Source: an uncultured Clostridia bacterium (GTDB lineage Bacteria > Bacillota > Clostridia > Oscillospirales > Oscillospiraceae). From it: DNA of 35,900 nt. The stretch spans positions 1-35,900 of the forward strand of contig CAMCRV010000003.1 of NCBI GenBank assembly GCA_945877365.1, written 5' to 3'. Each line of letters opens with the position of its first letter. Positions within the stretch are counted from its first letter, which is position 1. Below the pieces are notes generated by a model. It made no database searches. It had not been told where the DNA came from and was given only the letters and a program-made list of their open reading frames with translations. The translations under genes and the position numbers were made by a program. Shown one piece after another: positions 15,627 to 22,480 of this stretch.

Positions 15627-16346
15627 TCAGCGCAGAACCTCCCGGTCAACACCATTTATATAGCAACTTATGGTAGCAATTATGACTTTACACAATATTT
15701 TTTGATATATTTTATCTTGCAGTTGGTTTGCCTCCTTTTGATTGGACAAAAAACCGCATTCTATCAGGATCGCCGGGCAATCGGTATGCTCCATCAGGTA
15801 GATTCCAGAACCCGCCTTACATTTCCGCTTGCTCCCAATATTTAAGGTTTTGACCAATGCACTCTGAAGTCTTTTTGCAATTTCCTCACTCCCCTCCCCT
15901 TTTCCATAGAATACTTGAGCGCCGCTGTACCGGTCATCGGGGTAATAGTTTTGGTGGATGCTCACCAGGAGACCATTCTGTGCACCGTTGGCAATTTTCA
16001 CTCTTTCCTTTAAATCCGACACCTTCTTCTGTGCAATCGTCTCACCTTGTGTATAGATAGAAGTGTCCTCTTTTCTTGTCATGACTGTCTGAAATCCAAG
16101 AAGATGGCTTAAATCTTCCAGACAAAGGGCAATCTGAAGATTAATTGTACTTTCCAACACACCGGAGTGCGAACTTGTGCCGCCGTCAATCCCTCCATGT
16201 CCCGGGTCGATAATCAGACATATCCTGTTCTTTTCAAATTCCGTTTCCACCATAACAGTTGCATACGCGCTGATCCATCGAATCACTCCCAGCGTCCCCA
16301 TCAGAACCACTGCATAAAGAACAATCCTCAGACTCTTTTTCCTCAC
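15627..16346 (-). CDS. cwlD: N-acetylmuramoyl-L-alanine amidase CwlD (spore cortex)
   Basis: The 239-residue protein has one N-terminal membrane/signal helix and an Amidase_3 domain. Zinc ligands are His50 in IIDPGHGGIDGG and Glu65 in SGVLEST, plus the later SIHQN histidine, and the catalytic Glu is in ILIECGFLSN. CwlD with its partner makes muramic-delta-lactam in spore cortex. The frame is open to 16397. The GTG at 16346 is preferred because it follows GAGGTGGTACGAA and gives a start (VRKKSLRIVL) and length like Bacillus CwlD, which begins MRKK. An ATG at 16361 is the alternative, with a weak ribosome site. cwlD precedes radA on one transcript. Confidence 0.9.
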   Translation of the reverse strand: MRKKSLRIVLYAVVLMGTLGVIRWISAYATVMVETEFEKNRICLIIDPGHGGIDGGTSSHSGVLESTINLQIALCLEDLSHLLGFQTVMTRKEDTSIYTQGETIAQKKVSDLKERVKIANGAQNGLLVSIHQNYYPDDRYSGAQVFYGKGEGSEEIAKRLQSALVKTLNIGSKRKCKAGSGIYLMEHTDCPAILIECGFLSNQKEANQLQDKIYQKILCKVIIATISCYINGVDREVLR

Positions 16347-16467
16347 TTCGTACCACCTCATATTATCTCTATGCTTTTGCTGTGAGATTCTGAACAATTA
16401 TTCTCAATCGGCATAGGATACTTCGGAACGACCTTTCCTATCATAAATCAAGGAGGAACGACCAAAT

Positions 16468-16911
16468 ATGCAAAATCAAACAGAACAAAGCTATCGAGAG
16501 GGTAATCTTCCTGCATCTGCACCTCTTGCAAATCCCTTCGTACCTTTCCAGCAAAATAATCCTCCCCAGTATGAGGCAAAAAAGGGACTGGTACGGGGTA
16601 CATTGTTCCCTGGGCTTGATCTCCCCTTTCTCGGGATGATAAATCACGAAGAGCTCCCGGATACCCCTCTTGCGCAGCTGCAGACGCTTATGTTTGCTGT
16701 TCATGAGCTGGCGCTCTACCTGGATACACACCAGGATGACCGGGAAGCATTCTCACTGTACCGACAGTACCAGGAAATCCTCGATCACTATCGCAGAGAG
16801 TATTCAGGTAAATTTGGTATGCTTAACCACAATGATTTTTCTGATTCTCCGAAATATGGCTGGCTGAAAGGGCCCTGGCCTTGGGAATTTGCAGAAAACA
16901 GGGAGGAATGA
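16468..16911 (+). CDS. Spore coat CotJA-CotJB fusion protein
   Basis: The 147-residue product joins two coat components that are separate genes in Bacillus. Residues about 22-58 (NPFVPFQ ... KKGLVRGTLFPGLDLPFLG) match CotJA. Residues about 64-140 (LAQLQTLMFAVHELALYLDTH, ending KYGWLKGPWPWEF) match CotJB. CotJA/B/C form an inner-coat complex in spores. The start ATG follows CAAGGAGGAACGACCAAAT. The stop TGA is two bases from the truncated cotJC start, so the two are translationally coupled. A sigma-E promoter is expected from family knowledge but I could not identify one with confidence. Confidence 0.85.
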   Translation: MQNQTEQSYREGNLPASAPLANPFVPFQQNNPPQYEAKKGLVRGTLFPGLDLPFLGMINHEELPDTPLAQLQTLMFAVHELALYLDTHQDDREAFSLYRQYQEILDHYRREYSGKFGMLNHNDFSDSPKYGWLKGPWPWEFAENREE

Positions 16912-16913
16912 AT

Positions 16914-17117
16914 ATGTTTATCTATGATAAGGCTCTTCAATATCCCGTAAAAATTCAAAACACAAACCCAAGGCTCGCCTCCATAATTATCTCCCAATAC
17001 GGAGGTCCTGATGGCGAGCTGGGCGCCTCTTTACGATATCTCTCCCAGCGCTATTCCATGCCCACGCCGGAGCTAAAGGGTCTGCTGACCGACATCGGAA
17101 CGGAAGCATCGGTTTGA
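16914..17117 (+). pseudogene. cotJC: Truncated cotJC (manganese-catalase-like coat protein), 5' part only
   Basis: The 67-codon frame begins MFIYDKALQYPVKIQ and continues through QYGGPDGELGASLRYLSQRY to LLTDIGTEASV and a TGA. Family CotJC proteins share this N-terminus but continue after DIGTE with EFAHLEM and more than 100 residues bearing the di-manganese ligands. Here the sequence departs from the family within the GAAG codon context at about 17104-17107, where a 16-base repeat shared with 18869-18884 lies and a convergent recombinase gene ends. The missing 3' part is not found in the window. ATG 16908 is an alternative start. Confidence 0.85.
17094..17109 (+). repeat. Left copy of 16-base near-repeat at the cotJC break (possible att half-site)
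   Basis: ATCGGAACGGAAGCAT matches ATCGGTACAGAAGCAT at 18869-18884 at 14 of 16 positions in the same orientation. Similarity does not extend beyond either end. It spans the point where cotJC stops resembling its family. Confidence 0.6.
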
Positions 17118-17119
17118 CC

Positions 17120-18529
17120 TCATGACGCAGAATCTGCATCCGGGATAAGAGCAAACTTCCATACAAACGGAAGATATTTGAGGTTTACATGGATATGAGC
17201 GTCATCTACGATGATCATTTTTTCGAGTATTTGTGCATAAAACACATCTTCGAACTCCATACCGGCAAGGATTTCGGCAATAGCCCCCTCAATCAGATGG
17301 ACTTCCTCCTCCCGGATGACGCCATGAATTGCCCTGAGCAGGTTGTTTACCAACTTATTTCTGTCATACCTCAGCTCCCGAGTTACCAAACACATGATAT
17401 GAATGGCATCTTCATTGCGAATGCTTGGGCTGGCGCAGCCTGTAGATTCTCCGGCAGAACCGATATGGGATATCCCGTTTTTAGTGGTGCCATAGCACCG
17501 CCACGCCTTGTATTGGCTTCCATCCTTCCGGGTCTTGTACCGGGAAACAAAGCTGGAACCACAGCAGCCGCATTTGATTTTTCCGGAAAACGGATAGCGG
17601 TTTGCGTATTTAGCCTTTCCGGTCTGCGACCGGGATCGTTCGTCCAGAATTCGGTTTGCTTCGTCAAACACTTCCCGGGAAATAATCGGCACATGGTGAT
17701 TCTTGATGATTACGAATTCTTCCTGGCCTTTGTTGTATTTCTTTTCGTGGGACAGGTAATCCGGGGTATAGGTTTTCTTTTGAACCAGGTCGCCGCAGTA
17801 TTTCTCATTCCGAAGGAGGCGGAGAATCACCGTATTGCACCACGCCTTCCCCCGCATTGGTGCAATTCCCTCTTCCTGCAGCTCCCGGCATATTACATAT
17901 GTGCCTTTTCCCTCATGTACGAATTTATGAAAAATCCGGCGTACCACTTCCGCCCCTTCCTCGTTAATGGTCATTTTTCCGTCTTTCACATCATATCCGA
18001 GCATACTCCTGCCGAATACAACCCCCTGCTCCATCTGCCGTTTCTGTCCCCACTTGACACGCTCAGAGGTTCTGCGGCTTTCTTCCTGAGCGATGGAAGA
18101 CATAATAGCCAGCCGCAGTTCCGAATCGCCATCCAGCGTATTGATATTGTCGTTCAGGAAAATTACGCCAACACCCAGCTGCTTCAGCTCTCTGGTATAG
18201 GAGATGCTGTCCAAAGTGTTTCTTGCAAAACGGGAAATTTCCTTGGTGATAATCAAATCCAATTCCCCATTTCTTGCGCAGGATATCATTCTGTTAAATG
18301 ATTTTCGCTTCCTGGTGGTCGTGCCGGACAGGCCCTCGTCCGCAAAGATTTCAAACAAATCCCAGTCCGGATGCCGCTGGATATACTGCCGAAAAAAACG
18401 CTGCTGGCTGTCAAAGGAATTGGCCTGATCTTGATTATCCGTAGAAACGCGGCAGTAGGCGGCAACACGCTTTTTTCCCTGTGGATTCCTTCGCTCCTGA
18501 TTCATGCGTTCATAACGATCGACAGACAT
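17120..18529 (-). CDS. Large serine recombinase
   Basis: The 469-residue protein has an N-terminal resolvase domain with the nucleophilic Ser29 in AAYCRVSTDNQDQANS and the conserved SRFARN and SSIAQEESR segments. The Recombinase domain follows (about 165-270, KGTYVICRELQEEGIAPMRG), then a zinc beta-ribbon (about 320-360, KIKCGCCGSSFVSRY with a later RCYG) and a short C-terminal region. Such enzymes integrate or excise DNA between att sites. The frame is open to 18577, but the ATG at 18529 follows AAAGGGGGATTCC. It converges on the truncated cotJC, with stop codons about five bases apart. Confidence 0.92.
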   Translation of the reverse strand: MSVDRYERMNQERRNPQGKKRVAAYCRVSTDNQDQANSFDSQQRFFRQYIQRHPDWDLFEIFADEGLSGTTTRKRKSFNRMISCARNGELDLIITKEISRFARNTLDSISYTRELKQLGVGVIFLNDNINTLDGDSELRLAIMSSIAQEESRRTSERVKWGQKRQMEQGVVFGRSMLGYDVKDGKMTINEEGAEVVRRIFHKFVHEGKGTYVICRELQEEGIAPMRGKAWCNTVILRLLRNEKYCGDLVQKKTYTPDYLSHEKKYNKGQEEFVIIKNHHVPIISREVFDEANRILDERSRSQTGKAKYANRYPFSGKIKCGCCGSSFVSRYKTRKDGSQYKAWRCYGTTKNGISHIGSAGESTGCASPSIRNEDAIHIMCLVTRELRYDRNKLVNNLLRAIHGVIREEEVHLIEGAIAEILAGMEFEDVFYAQILEKMIIVDDAHIHVNLKYLPFVWKFALIPDADSAS

Positions 18530-18583
18530 GGAATCCCCCTTTGCGTGCTCCCGATTGATTTTATGCATGAAAGGCACCGAGGC

Positions 18584-18790
18584 TTAGTCCCGGTGCCTGC
18601 AACAATCCCTTGTGTGGAGTCTTTCGGTTTCCCTGATGCATTGTTCCATTTGGGAACGGGTAAGCAGATTTCTATCCTTCAGTGCGTAAAGGACAGATTT
18701 TTCCAAATGAAGCAAAAACTCTGCGTATTTCGGTTCATTCAGATCAGGAATTGGATCTCCTGCATAAACAGGCTCCTTGTGCTTCAACAT
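18584..18790 (-). CDS. Small protein of unknown function upstream of the serine recombinase
   Basis: The 68-residue acidic-to-neutral helical protein begins MLKHKEPVYAGDPIPDLNEP and continues KYAEFLLHLEKSVLYALKDR with a Cys/His-containing tail. It has no membrane helix or enzyme motif. It starts behind GGGGGG at normal spacing and precedes the recombinase by 55 bases on the same strand, so the two are probably co-transcribed. A role as an accessory or directionality factor is inference from position only. Confidence 0.6.
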   Translation of the reverse strand: MLKHKEPVYAGDPIPDLNEPKYAEFLLHLEKSVLYALKDRNLLTRSQMEQCIRETERLHTRDCCRHRD

Positions 18791-18848
18791 CCAGCCCCCC
18801 TTCTGCTTCCCATTCTATGGCTTAACTTGCGGATTCATTCCGACGCAG

Positions 18849-18896
18849 GGAGCATTTTATATGCTTCTATCGGTACAGAAGCATATAAAATGCTCC
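18849..18896. repeat. Perfect 20-base-arm palindrome around the right near-repeat
   Basis: GGAGCATTTTATATGCTTCT (18849-18868) and AGAAGCATATAAAATGCTCC (18877-18896) are perfect reverse complements with an eight-base centre ATCGGTAC. The right copy of the 16-base near-repeat (18869-18884) spans the centre and part of the right arm. No T tract follows the hairpin, and a proper terminator lies 45 bases further, so it is not an ordinary terminator. Confidence 0.85.
18869..18884 (+). repeat. Right copy of 16-base near-repeat (possible att half-site)
   Basis: ATCGGTACAGAAGCAT matches the cotJC break at 17094-17109 at 14 of 16 bases, in the same orientation. It starts at the centre of the 20-base-arm palindrome. 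Confidence 0.55.
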
Positions 18897-18941
18897 TGCT
18901 GCCTTTCGTTCCATTGCAGTCCATGTTCCTCTGGGCTGCAA

Positions 18942-18972
18942 AAAGCACCAGATTTCTCATCTGGTGCTTTTG
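18942..18972. terminator. Terminator of the bcp-yaaA-nnrE unit
   Basis: AAAGCACCAGAT (18942-18953) pairs with ATCTGGTGCTTT (18959-18970) over a five-base loop. On the - strand the stem is followed by GCTTTTTGC. It lies just after the nnrE stop codon. Confidence 0.82.
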
Positions 18973-18977
18973 CTATT

Positions 18978-19685
18978 TCATCCCTTGCATACCCGGATCG
19001 GGCGCATTTCCAGCCATGGCGGGCAGCGGAAACTACCGTCTCCCAGGACCTCCTGATCTCCACAGATCTTCCATTCCATCTCCGCAAGGACAATGCCGAT
19101 ATCTGCACAGACCAGACGCTTTATATACCGTCCGGCGCTCTGGGTAATCAGCCCTCTTTTGACATAACCTATGGTGACTGTTAAGTCAGAGCGGACTGCC
19201 AGTTCCGCCTCTCCAGTATTTCCGTTCATTCCGCTGTTGATATCCACGCTTACAATATAGGCGCCGGAGGCATTCACCGCTTCAATGGCGGTTCGATACT
19301 TCTCCCGGAGTGTCCCCTGAAAGCCTGTTCCCAGAAGGCAGTCCACCACGATATCAAAGCCGGCCAGACATCCGGGTTCAAACGGAAGGACGGGCACACC
19401 GGCTTTTTCTGCTTTCTGCGCATAGCAGGCACTGTCCTCCGACATATTTCGGCTGACCGTAAATACCGTACAGTCGAATCCATGTTCTTTCAAAATGCAG
19501 GCAAGGGCAAACCCGTCTCCGCCATTATTTCCGGATCCGGCAACAACAGCCGTATGCCCATGCCAGCTGACCGCATTGAAAACACCATATGCAGCCCTGT
19601 TCATCAGCTCCAGACTGGGGACGAGGTTTGCAATAGTATACGCATCACTCCGGCGCATATTTTCCACGGAAATACAATCAATCAT
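18978..19685 (-). CDS. nnrE: NAD(P)H-hydrate epimerase
   Basis: The 235-residue protein is a YjeF N-terminal-type Rossmann protein with the signature GSGNNGGDGFALA and the phosphate-binding region VDINSGMNGNTGE. It interconverts R- and S-NAD(P)HX, a repair step for hydrated nicotinamide cofactors. The C-terminal dehydratase domain found in bifunctional Nnr proteins is absent. The frame extends upstream to 19796, but Met at 19685 follows GGGAGAAGCCT and overlaps the yaaA stop by eight bases, so coupling fits. It is last in bcp-yaaA-nnrE. Confidence 0.88.
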   Translation of the reverse strand: MIDCISVENMRRSDAYTIANLVPSLELMNRAAYGVFNAVSWHGHTAVVAGSGNNGGDGFALACILKEHGFDCTVFTVSRNMSEDSACYAQKAEKAGVPVLPFEPGCLAGFDIVVDCLLGTGFQGTLREKYRTAIEAVNASGAYIVSVDINSGMNGNTGEAELAVRSDLTVTIGYVKRGLITQSAGRYIKRLVCADIGIVLAEMEWKICGDQEVLGDGSFRCPPWLEMRPIRVCKG

Positions 19686-20442
19686 AGGCTTCTCCCACCA
19701 CATTCCGGAGAAAAACATAAGTATTTTCATCGGAATGTGTTTCATCAAATTGATAATCCAGGCGGTTAAATGACCGAACCTGCTCTGGTACCTCAATTCC
19801 CTGCTCCGCCAGGAAGCGTACCATCTCTCCTCTGGCCATTTTACACATGGTACCTTTTTCGATCACCCTGCCATCCTTTTCCTCTCCAAACACGCAGGTA
19901 ATGAATCTCACAGAATCCGGCAAAAACCTGGAAACGCATACGCTGTACTCCTTTGACGCCAGGTTAAGGATGCATTCAGTTTCATCAAAAAGGCTTCTGG
20001 CCAGACGATCTCCCCAAAAGGCATATAGATCCCTGCTATCCCCCATTTTCAGCTTCGCCTGCATCTCCAGCCGGTAGGGAACCACCCCGTCAAAGGGGCG
20101 CAAAATTCCATAGAACCCGGACAGAATTCGCAGGTGCTTCTGAACATAGGCAAATTCCCCGTCCGAGAATGCGCCAGGAGCCATGTACTGATACTGGATT
20201 CCCTCATAGGCCAGCACAGCAGGAGTCAGACAGCTGTGCAAATCCATCTCCTGTAATCTCCGGCTGTTCAGCTGTGCAATACTGTCGTTGCACCGCCAGA
20301 GCTTTTTTAATTCCGGATAGGACATACCTCTCAGCTTCCGGAGTATTTTCTCTGTATCCGGCAGAAACACAGGCAAATCCTTCCAGGGCAGGCTGTCCGT
20401 ATCCGTGTTCATCTTTTTCGCAGGAGAAATAATGATTCTCAT
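19678..20442 (-). CDS. yaaA: Peroxide stress protein YaaA
   Basis: The 254-residue protein begins MRIIISPAKKMN, the hallmark of the YaaA/DUF328 family. It continues with the conserved LSGFYGILRPFDGVVPYRLEMQ, given here in two parts around LRPFD, and ends with the FNRLDYQFDE region. E. coli YaaA limits intracellular iron and damage during peroxide stress and has a DNA-binding fold. It begins three bases after the bcp stop, and nnrE overlaps its end. Pairing with the thiol peroxidase Bcp supports an oxidative-stress operon. Confidence 0.94.
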   Translation of the reverse strand: MRIIISPAKKMNTDTDSLPWKDLPVFLPDTEKILRKLRGMSYPELKKLWRCNDSIAQLNSRRLQEMDLHSCLTPAVLAYEGIQYQYMAPGAFSDGEFAYVQKHLRILSGFYGILRPFDGVVPYRLEMQAKLKMGDSRDLYAFWGDRLARSLFDETECILNLASKEYSVCVSRFLPDSVRFITCVFGEEKDGRVIEKGTMCKMARGEMVRFLAEQGIEVPEQVRSFNRLDYQFDETHSDENTYVFLRNVVGEAYD

Positions 20443-20445
20443 GCT

Positions 20446-20910
20446 TTACTGCTCCCCTGCCAGATATGCCAGAATTTCCGCCGCGTTGGTATCCGGTTTG
20501 ACTTTGTGCATGACTTGTTCAATTCTTCCCTGTTCATCAATGATATAGGTCGTCCGCACCACGCCCATACTCACTTTACCGTAGAGCTTCTTTTCCTGCC
20601 AGACGCCATAGGCCTGAATTGCCTGAAGCTCCGGATCAGACAGAAGGAGAAACGGCAGCTCATACTTCCGGGCAAACTTCAGATGAGAAGCAACAGAATC
20701 CTTACTGATACCAATTACCACAATGCCCTGTTTCTGAAATTCCTGAAAGCTCGCGGCAAAGGCGCATGCCTGCCGGGTACAGCCCGGGGTGCTGTCCTTT
20801 GGATAAAAATACAGCACAACCCTCCTGCCCGCAAAATCCGACAGGTGAACCATGTTTCCATCCTTATCCAAAAGAGAAAAATCAGGTGCAATCATTCCAA
20901 CTTCCAGCAT
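20446..20910 (-). CDS. bcp: Thioredoxin-dependent thiol peroxidase (Bcp/PrxQ)
   Basis: The 154-residue peroxiredoxin has the PrxQ active site YPKDSTPGCTRQAC, with the peroxidatic Cys44 and a resolving Cys49 five residues on, the atypical 2-Cys arrangement. It reduces hydroperoxides in the cytoplasm using thioredoxin. The ATG follows AAAAAAGGAGACAAACCT. It is the first gene of bcp-yaaA-nnrE and has a good promoter about 35-60 bases upstream. An anaerobe would use such a unit for oxygen exposure. Confidence 0.95.
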   Translation of the reverse strand: MLEVGMIAPDFSLLDKDGNMVHLSDFAGRRVVLYFYPKDSTPGCTRQACAFAASFQEFQKQGIVVIGISKDSVASHLKFARKYELPFLLLSDPELQAIQAYGVWQEKKLYGKVSMGVVRTTYIIDEQGRIEQVMHKVKPDTNAAEILAYLAGEQ

Positions 20911-20945
20911 AGGTTTGTCTCCTTTTTTCTATGAATCTATTGAGC

Positions 20946-20974
20946 ATCATAGCAAAAAGCGAAGGCAAATGCAA
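20946..20974 (-). promoter_or_regulatory. Sigma-A promoter of bcp-yaaA-nnrE
   Basis: On the - strand, TTGCAT (20974-20969) is separated by 17 bases from TATGAT (20951-20946). The predicted start is about 30 bases upstream of the bcp ATG. No obvious PerR box was identified. Confidence 0.65.
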
Positions 20975-21086
20975 GGCGTTTCCGGATAATTTCTTTTCCT
21001 TCCTCCTGCCGAAAAACCAGCTTGACGGTATAGACTTTTTTCATTCAGCGTGGTAAAATCCATCTGGACAAAAGGGGGGTGTACCA

Positions 21087-22433
21087 ATGATTCAGCGTAC
21101 ACAGGCGCGAAATATTACGGAAGGCGTCATCTGGAAGCAGCTGCTGCTTTTCTTTTTCCCGATTTTAATGGGTTCCTTTTTTCAGCAGATGTATAATACC
21201 GTGGATACCATCATTGTCGGCCGCGCTGTCGGTACGCAGGCACTGGCGGCTGTTGGTTCCACTTCTTCCCTGATCAATCTGATAAACGGTTTCTTTATCG
21301 GCCTCAGCACCGGTGCAACCGTCATTCTTTCGCAATACTTTGGCGCCAATGATCAGCAGGGTGTTCAACGCGCTCTTCATACCGGCGTCGGTTTGGCAAT
21401 TGTGCTTGGAGTTCTGGCCTCTGCTCTGGGCGTATTGGCAGGCCCGACAGTTCTGAAAATGATCCGTACGCCGGAAAGCTGCTTACAGGATGCTTCCGTC
21501 TATGTGAGAATCTACTTCCTCGGCGCGATTGCATCCATGATTTACAACATGGGCTCCGGCATACTCCGGGCAATGGGTGACTCCCGGCGCCCCATGGTCT
21601 TTCTGATCATTTCCTGCTTTGTGAATATTCTTCTGGATATTCTGTGTGTGATCGTCCTTCGGCTTGGAATCGCCGGCGCCGCAATTGCCACCGTGCTCTC
21701 CCAGGTCATCAGTGCATTCCTTGTGATTCTGACGCTCATAAGGATGCCGGAAGGATGCACGCTACACCTGTCTCAGGTCAGAATTCACGGGGATTTACTG
21801 CGCAGATTGCTGCTCATCGGCGTTCCGGCCGGATTGCAGTATGTTACCTTTGATTTTGCCAATCTTCTGGTTCAGTCCGGAATCAACTCCTTTGGCGAGA
21901 TTACCGTCGCCGCCTGGACTGCCTTTGTGAAAACGGATGCCATTACATGGATGGTAAGCGGCGCTCTGGGCGTTGCTGTCACAACCTTTGTGGGACAGAA
22001 CTTCGGTGCTCAGAGGTTTGACCGAATCCGTCAGTGTGTACGGCTCTGCATGGGAATCGGTGTTGTCTTGATGGGTTCCACAAGCGCCCTGACCGTTATT
22101 TTCCGTCACTTCCTTCTTGGAATCTATACAACCGATGCCGCAGTGATCCAAATGGGTTCCTATGCCATGCTGTTTATTGTCCCCTTCAATTTCTTCTTCG
22201 TCCCTGTGGAGGTTTTCGCAGGAACCATGCGGGGAACCGGATATTCTATCGTTCCCACCGCCATTACCAGCATCTGTGTGTGCCTTTCCCGGGTAGTCTG
22301 GATTTTCACAATGGTCAGATGGTTTCACACCATCGAAGTTCTGGCCGTCATCTATCCCATCAGCTGGCTGCTGGCATCCAGTGTATTCTTTGTGGTCTAC
22401 CGCAGAGAGAAATGGCTTCATCCCAATACATAG
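21087..22433 (+). CDS. MATE family efflux transporter
   Basis: The 448-residue membrane protein has about twelve hydrophobic helices and the MATE arrangement of two six-helix halves. The N-half contains FPILMGSFFQQMYNTVDTIIVGR followed by the GLSTGATVILSQYFGA region. The C-half includes WMVSGALGVAVTTFVGQNFGAQ. MATE proteins export cationic drugs or metabolites coupled to Na+ or H+. The substrate cannot be told from sequence. The ATG follows AAAGGGGGGTGTACCA. It is a single gene ended by a terminator. Confidence 0.92.
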   Translation: MIQRTQARNITEGVIWKQLLLFFFPILMGSFFQQMYNTVDTIIVGRAVGTQALAAVGSTSSLINLINGFFIGLSTGATVILSQYFGANDQQGVQRALHTGVGLAIVLGVLASALGVLAGPTVLKMIRTPESCLQDASVYVRIYFLGAIASMIYNMGSGILRAMGDSRRPMVFLIISCFVNILLDILCVIVLRLGIAGAAIATVLSQVISAFLVILTLIRMPEGCTLHLSQVRIHGDLLRRLLLIGVPAGLQYVTFDFANLLVQSGINSFGEITVAAWTAFVKTDAITWMVSGALGVAVTTFVGQNFGAQRFDRIRQCVRLCMGIGVVLMGSTSALTVIFRHFLLGIYTTDAAVIQMGSYAMLFIVPFNFFFVPVEVFAGTMRGTGYSIVPTAITSICVCLSRVVWIFTMVRWFHTIEVLAVIYPISWLLASSVFFVVYRREKWLHPNT

Positions 22434-22437
22434 AAAT

Positions 22438-22480
22438 ACTCCCTTCAGATCATTCAGATCTGAAGGGAGTTTCCTATTTT
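22438..22480 (+). terminator. Terminator after the MATE gene
   Basis: ACTCCCTTCAGATC (22438-22451) pairs with GATCTGAAGGGAGT (22457-22470) over ATTCA, followed by TTCCTATTTT. It may also stop the convergent Lon-like gene, although the opposite-strand T tract is weak. Confidence 0.82.

Larger units (their letters stand above)
17094..18884. mobile_element. Putative 1.8 kb recombinase insert in cotJC
   Basis: This stretch is bounded by a 16-base near-repeat. It contains only a large serine recombinase (17120-18529) and a 68-codon partner ORF (18584-18790), both on the - strand. It begins exactly at the break in cotJC. The layout (a recombinase converging on a split sporulation gene) resembles the known skin-type elements in sigK. 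The right boundary is inferred from the repeat only, and the rest of cotJC is not next to it, so a larger or decayed element is equally possible. Confidence 0.5.

Noticed and set aside
17189..18301. 370-codon + strand frame opposite the serine recombinase
   Set aside because: It is antisense to a clear recombinase and shows no domain pattern.
17094..18990. Restoration of cotJC by joining the two 16-base near-repeats
   Set aside because: Joining gives LLTDIGTEAYKML followed by hydrophobic sequence antisense to nnrE, not the CotJC catalase C-terminus. So simple excision of the 1.8 kb segment cannot restore the gene.
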